Positions 4,832-8,393 of a stretch of 8,393 bases of DNA are shown here, piece by piece. The DNA comes from Anaerolineae bacterium (lineage in GTDB: Bacteria > Chloroflexota > Anaerolineae > JAADDB01): NCBI GenBank assembly GCA_015489285.1, contig WGAA01000215.1, forward strand, positions 1-8,393, given 5' to 3'. The notes under the pieces were generated by a model. It was not told the DNA's origin and made no database searches. It saw only the letters and a program-made list of their open reading frames with translations. Numbering within the stretch: position 1 is the first letter of the stretch; every line of letters begins with the position of its first letter. The position numbers were made by a program, and so were the translations under genes.

Positions 4832-7646
4832 GAAGCGAGGGGCTCCCGATTCCTCGGCGGCGTTTGCGGTGGAGCGCGGCCTTGTTGTGTGGCTGCTCCT
4901 CCTCGGCTTCGCCCTGTTCCTCTATCGCCTGGACGCCCAATCCCTGTGGTACGATGAGGCCGTCAGTGCCCGCCTGGCCTCCATGTCCCTCCCCGCACTC
5001 GTCCGCTGGACGGCTCAGGACATCCAACCCCCCCTGTATTACATGCTCCTCCACGGGTGGACTCGCGCGGCCGGCCGTTCTGAATGGGCGCTTCGCTTTT
5101 TCTCCGCGGCCTGGGCCTGGCTGGTCCTCCCCCTGGCGTACGTCATAGGGCGCCGGTTGACCCATCGCCGGAGGGGGGGCGTGGTCGCGATGGCGTTACT
5201 GGGCGTGGCCCCCTGGCTGGTGTACTACGCTCAAGAGGCCCGGATGTACACCATGCTCCTGGCTTTGAGTCTGGGGTGGGCCTACGCGGTCCTCACCTTT
5301 CGGGGGCGTAGGGGGGATATCGTGGGATTCGTCGGGCTCGGGTTGGCCCTCCTTTACACCCATTATTTCGCCCTTTTCCTCCTCCTGGCCCTTGCCCTCT
5401 GGCATCTCCTCTTCCACCCCCGGGAGAGAGGACGTTGGCGCCTCTGGCTCGGGCTGGGTGGGCTGATGGGGATCGGCTATCTCCCGTGGCTTCCCTTTCT
5501 CCTCCACCGGTTTCGCGTGGATGCTTCGTACTGGCAGGGCACGTTGAAGGTGGGGGAGGCCGTTCGTCATTGGTGGCTCCACATGACGTTGGGGGCCCCG
5601 GAGACGTTTCTGGAATCCGCCGCGCTCCGCTGGTGGCCCTTCTTCGCGTTGATAACGGGGATGGCGTTGGGCGCACACCTGTGGGCCGCTCACCACGAGG
5701 GGCGTGAGGGGTGGGCCCGTGTGGGGTTGTTGTTGTTCTGGTGGGGGGGCCCCACGGTGGCCGTTTTGCTCCTGGCCTATCGGACCCCTAAATTCAACCC
5801 CCGGTACCTTATGCTGGGGTATCCCGCCTGGGTTTTCCTTTTGAGCACGGTGCCCCTTTTGCCCTTTCCCGGACGCGGGTCGCACCGGATGGCCCGTGGC
5901 GCGGCCGTGCTTCTCCTGGGGCCGTGGCTCCTCTTTGCCCGGTCCGACACGCTGTGGTTCACCGATCCCGCGTTCACCAAGCCCGATTTTCGCGGCGCAC
6001 TGGGGTACCTTCGGGAACATCGGCGGCCGGACGAGGCGGTGTTTCTGGTTTCGGGACACATGTGGCCGGTGGTGGCGTATTACGCGCCGGGGCTGCCCTT
6101 CGTTCCCCTGCCGGCCGAGGATGTGCTGGATGTCACCCGCGTCCTGGATTTTCGCATCGCGCCGGTGATCAACAATGCCCTCCGGGATGCTCGAGGGGCG
6201 TGGGTGGTGTTGTGGCAGGATGAGGTGGTGGACCCGATGGGGGTCGTACCTTATTTGCTGGCGCACGCGGGGCAGGAGGATGGTTCGGTGCCCAACGCGT
6301 TCTGGCATGTACGCCTCAGGCACTATCTCCTCCCTCCCGGCGCGCGGGTGCCGGAGCAGCCTCCCCTTTCCCATCGGACGGATGTGAATTGGGGGGGGAT
6401 GGTGCGTTTCCTGGGGGTGGAAGAGGCGCCGGAGGGGGCACTAGTGCTGTTCTTCCAGGGGATGCGTCCTTTGCAGGCCGATTTTTCCCTCCACATGGAG
6501 TTGTGGGATGCGGAGGGACATTTTTGGGGGGCCGGGGACGCGCGCGCGGGACCGTACATGTACCCCGCTTTCCGCTGGCAGCCGGGCCAGATTGTGTTGG
6601 CCCGTTATCCTCTGCCCGCGGTGCCGGGGACACCCGCGGGGGTGTACACGTTACGCGTGCGGCTGTACGATAAGGCCCACCCCTCCGGCGTGGAGGTGCT
6701 CGATGCCCTTGGACGACCCCAGGGGCGGGATGCGGTGGTGTCGGGAGTACGGGTGGAGCGCACGCTCCCCGCCGCGGAAGCGACCTTTCCGCCCCTGCCC
6801 CCCGATGTGTCCCCCGCCGGGGTGGCCGCGTGGGAGGTCCGGGAAGGGAGCGGCCCTTATCCCGCGCCTCGGGGGGTACGGGTGTGGCCGGCTCCCCCCT
6901 GGGCTCCGGGGCAGCCCGTCCACATGCAGATACGCTGGTGGTCCTCCCGCCCTCCGCGTCCCCGGGACGGGGTGGAGCTGTACTTCCGTCGGGGAGATCG
7001 AAAGATCCCCGCGGTTCGGCATCCCCTGGCGGGGTTGCCGTCGGAGGGGGAATGGTCTGAACCGGGGTACTTTTTCACCCAGATGCGGGTTCGGGTGCCC
7101 GCGGACCTTTCTCCCGGCTGGTGGGAGTTGTGCGCGAATGTGCGGGTGGACGGGCACACACGTGCGGTGGTCTCTTTGGGGACGGTGGAGATCCGAACGT
7201 CCTCCCTGCGCTTCACCCCACCGCCTGTGAGCATCCCCGTCGGGGCCCTGTTGGACGGACGGATTCGGCTGGTGGGGGTGGACACGGATGTCCACCAATG
7301 GACTCCGGGAGCTCAAGTGCCCATTACGGTGACGTGGGAGGCCCTGGCCCCAATCGACCGTTCGTACACGGCTTTCGTCCACGTGCTGGGCGACGGGGAC
7401 AGGGTGATCGCCCAGGAGGATCACGTGCCCGGTCGAGGACGTTATCCTACGGACACGTGGATCCCGGGACAATTCGTCCAGGACCGGTTTGAGGTCTCTT
7501 TGCCCGACACGTTGCCGGACCGGGTTGTTCTGGAGATCGGGATGTACGACGCGAAACGTCCCGGAATGCCCCGGGTCCCGGTGCAATGGAAGGGAGAGGT
7601 GGTTCACCGGGCCGTGCGCCTGGTTCTGCCCCAGGGAGAACGGTGA
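4821..7646 (+). CDS. GT39/ArnT-like GT-C membrane glycosyltransferase with three exported beta-domain repeats
   Basis: This 941-residue protein resembles the GT39 (PMT/ArnT-like) GT-C glycosyltransferases, which move a sugar from a polyprenyl-phosphate carrier to an acceptor outside the membrane. About 10-11 hydrophobic helices lie between residues 20 and 375. Family signs are SLWYDEA at 41-47 with the acidic pair D45-E46 in the first external loop, IQPPLYYMLLHGW at 68-80, and YYAQEARMY at 135-143. A soluble segment typical of the family follows (KPDFRGALGYLREH, then AVFLVSGHMWPVVAYYAP). The tail from about 521 to 936 holds three successive, apparently beta-rich modules (about 521-646, 680-793 and 811-936) with recurring W-x-PGQ and LYD/MYD-type motifs; it nearly doubles the usual 450-550 residue length. 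Donor and acceptor are unknown. ATG 4821 overlaps the transposase stop by 11 nt and lacks a clear ribosome binding site, suggesting translational coupling. An in-frame GTG at 4869 is less likely. The frame stays open further upstream only as antiphase sequence over the transposase gene. Confidence 0.87.
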   Translation: MGYRKRGAPDSSAAFAVERGLVVWLLLLGFALFLYRLDAQSLWYDEAVSARLASMSLPALVRWTAQDIQPPLYYMLLHGWTRAAGRSEWALRFFSAAWAWLVLPLAYVIGRRLTHRRRGGVVAMALLGVAPWLVYYAQEARMYTMLLALSLGWAYAVLTFRGRRGDIVGFVGLGLALLYTHYFALFLLLALALWHLLFHPRERGRWRLWLGLGGLMGIGYLPWLPFLLHRFRVDASYWQGTLKVGEAVRHWWLHMTLGAPETFLESAALRWWPFFALITGMALGAHLWAAHHEGREGWARVGLLLFWWGGPTVAVLLLAYRTPKFNPRYLMLGYPAWVFLLSTVPLLPFPGRGSHRMARGAAVLLLGPWLLFARSDTLWFTDPAFTKPDFRGALGYLREHRRPDEAVFLVSGHMWPVVAYYAPGLPFVPLPAEDVLDVTRVLDFRIAPVINNALRDARGAWVVLWQDEVVDPMGVVPYLLAHAGQEDGSVPNAFWHVRLRHYLLPPGARVPEQPPLSHRTDVNWGGMVRFLGVEEAPEGALVLFFQGMRPLQADFSLHMELWDAEGHFWGAGDARAGPYMYPAFRWQPGQIVLARYPLPAVPGTPAGVYTLRVRLYDKAHPSGVEVLDALGRPQGRDAVVSGVRVERTLPAAEATFPPLPPDVSPAGVAAWEVREGSGPYPAPRGVRVWPAPPWAPGQPVHMQIRWWSSRPPRPRDGVELYFRRGDRKIPAVRHPLAGLPSEGEWSEPGYFFTQMRVRVPADLSPGWWELCANVRVDGHTRAVVSLGTVEIRTSSLRFTPPPVSIPVGALLDGRIRLVGVDTDVHQWTPGAQVPITVTWEALAPIDRSYTAFVHVLGDGDRVIAQEDHVPGRGRYPTDTWIPGQFVQDRFEVSLPDTLPDRVVLEIGMYDAKRPGMPRVPVQWKGEVVHRAVRLVLPQGER

Positions 7647-7654
7647 GGCGGGTG

Positions 7655-8393
7655 ATGACGGAACTCCGGGGACACGTCCGGCTGTTGGATATTTCCCACG
7701 ATTTGGGGGATGTGGCGGACTTGCTGGAGTCCGCGTTCGCCGAGTACTTGGACGATGTGGGGCGCCGGATGGTGCAGGATCTGCGGCGTTACGCGCGATG
7801 GGCCCCTATCCTGGGTTGGTGGTTGCCCCTGATTTTGGGGTGGATGAACCAGTTCATCAGCTTTGTCTGGGAGGAGGAGGGGCGGGTCGTAGGTCATGCG
7901 ATGGCCATGCGTTCGCCCCTGGACGGCCGTCGGTGGCAGGTGGCGAACGTGGCCGTGGCGGCCCCTTATCGAGGCCGGGGGATCGCTCGCGCGCTCATGG
8001 AGACGTTGTTGTCTGCCCTGGAGGACATGGGGGGCGATTGGGTCGTCCTTCAGGTGCGCGAGGATAATCCCATCGCCCTCCACCTGTACGAGTCCCTGGG
8101 TTTCCGCACGGTGTGCGGTGAAATCCATTGGGAGAAGGGTGTGGCGCTTGAGGAACCGCCGGACTCTCCTCTTCCTCCCCTGCCTTTTCCCTTACATCCC
8201 CGCTTGCGAGGGGGGGCCGTACGTGCCCTGGTCGACCGGAGTTTTACGCCGGGGGGAATGTGGTGGTGGGGGGCTCGCGATTTTCCCCGGTGGGAGCGGT
8301 GGGGGACGCGGATGGCCCGCTGGTTACGGCTGGTCGGGGAGGAGTACTGGGGGTGGGGGCATGAAGGCCGCCTCCTCGCGCTGCTCCACTTGC
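7655..8393 (+). CDS. GNAT-family N-acetyltransferase, probably two-domain (partial, runs off the right edge)
   Basis: The open frame has no stop before the window end (246 residues visible). GNAT enzymes move an acetyl group from acetyl-CoA to an amine; the substrate here is unknown. The acetyl-CoA site is clear: NVAVAAPYRGRGIARALM at 98-115, with the R-x-x-G-x-A pyrophosphate loop at R106-A111. Motif B, NPIALHLYESLGF, spans 138-150. After this complete first domain comes a proline-rich linker near 167-182 (EPPDSPLPPLPFPLHP) and then a Trp-rich segment (MWWWGARDFPRWERWG near 202-217) that ends in EGRLLALLHL. This looks like the start of a second, degenerate GNAT domain, as in tandem GNAT proteins, but only the beginning is visible. 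ATG 7655 has GAGG at 7645-7648, 6 nt upstream. GTG 7643, which overlaps the glycosyltransferase stop as GTGA and has AGGGAG at 7633-7638, is nearly as good and would add four residues. Either start implies coupling to the upstream gene. Confidence 0.88.
   Translation, partial: MTELRGHVRLLDISHDLGDVADLLESAFAEYLDDVGRRMVQDLRRYARWAPILGWWLPLILGWMNQFISFVWEEEGRVVGHAMAMRSPLDGRRWQVANVAVAAPYRGRGIARALMETLLSALEDMGGDWVVLQVREDNPIALHLYESLGFRTVCGEIHWEKGVALEEPPDSPLPPLPFPLHPRLRGGAVRALVDRSFTPGGMWWWGARDFPRWERWGTRMARWLRLVGEEYWGWGHEGRLLALLHL

Noticed and set aside
7489..8067. A 192-codon plus-strand frame over the glycosyltransferase-GNAT junction
   Set aside because: It is out of frame with both real genes and rich in Gly, Arg and Pro; the GNAT motifs lie in the frame that includes ATG 7655.
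8261..8361. G-rich runs suggesting G-quadruplexes near the right end (and similar runs at 5285-5330 and 5700-5750)
   Set aside because: Runs of G are frequent throughout this genome as Gly/Trp codons; spacing is irregular and nothing sets these runs apart from background.
1..8393. CRISPR arrays, tRNA or rRNA genes, riboswitches, rho-independent terminators
   Set aside because: No regularly spaced direct repeats, cloverleaf-like or conserved RNA motifs, or hairpin-plus-T-run structures were seen; virtually all the window is coding.

Overview
The window is a dense, high-G+C stretch with every supported gene on the + strand and almost no non-coding DNA. The gene set and style (a pth-mfd pair, a giant GT39-type membrane protein with exported beta-sandwich repeats, a tandem GNAT protein, many GTG codons) suggest a G+C-rich bacterium, perhaps a thermophilic Chloroflexota. 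That lineage is an inference from memory of similar gene neighbourhoods and needs a database search.

Layout, left to right: (1) the C-terminal end of an unidentified membrane-anchored protein, up to 224; (2) pth, peptidyl-tRNA hydrolase; (3) mfd, the transcription-repair coupling factor, starting 4 nt after the pth stop; (4) a 137-residue IS200-type (Y1, HUH) transposase-like gene with a very strong ribosome binding site, starting 18 nt after the mfd stop; (5) a 941-residue GT-C membrane glycosyltransferase of the GT39/ArnT kind, whose start overlaps the transposase gene by 11 nt; (6) a GNAT acetyltransferase, apparently double-domain, that runs off the right edge. The last gene and the left partial gene both continue outside the window.

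The spacing (gaps of 34, 4 and 18 nt, then an 11-nt overlap and a junction within about 8 nt) and the absence of any visible terminator suggest one transcript. pth and mfd are housekeeping genes for recycling stalled peptidyl-tRNA and for removing stalled RNA polymerase and recruiting nucleotide excision repair. The downstream genes look like accessory envelope and modification functions with no evident shared pathway.

I did not find a convincing undescribed system. The most interesting point is the transposase: it has an intact catalytic motif set but sits snugly inside the gene run with no room for transposon ends, so it may be a resident, domesticated single-copy gene. Its long Shine-Dalgarno tract can pair with its own early codons, reminiscent of the translational control known for IS200. 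The threefold beta-domain tail of the glycosyltransferase is the second point of interest.
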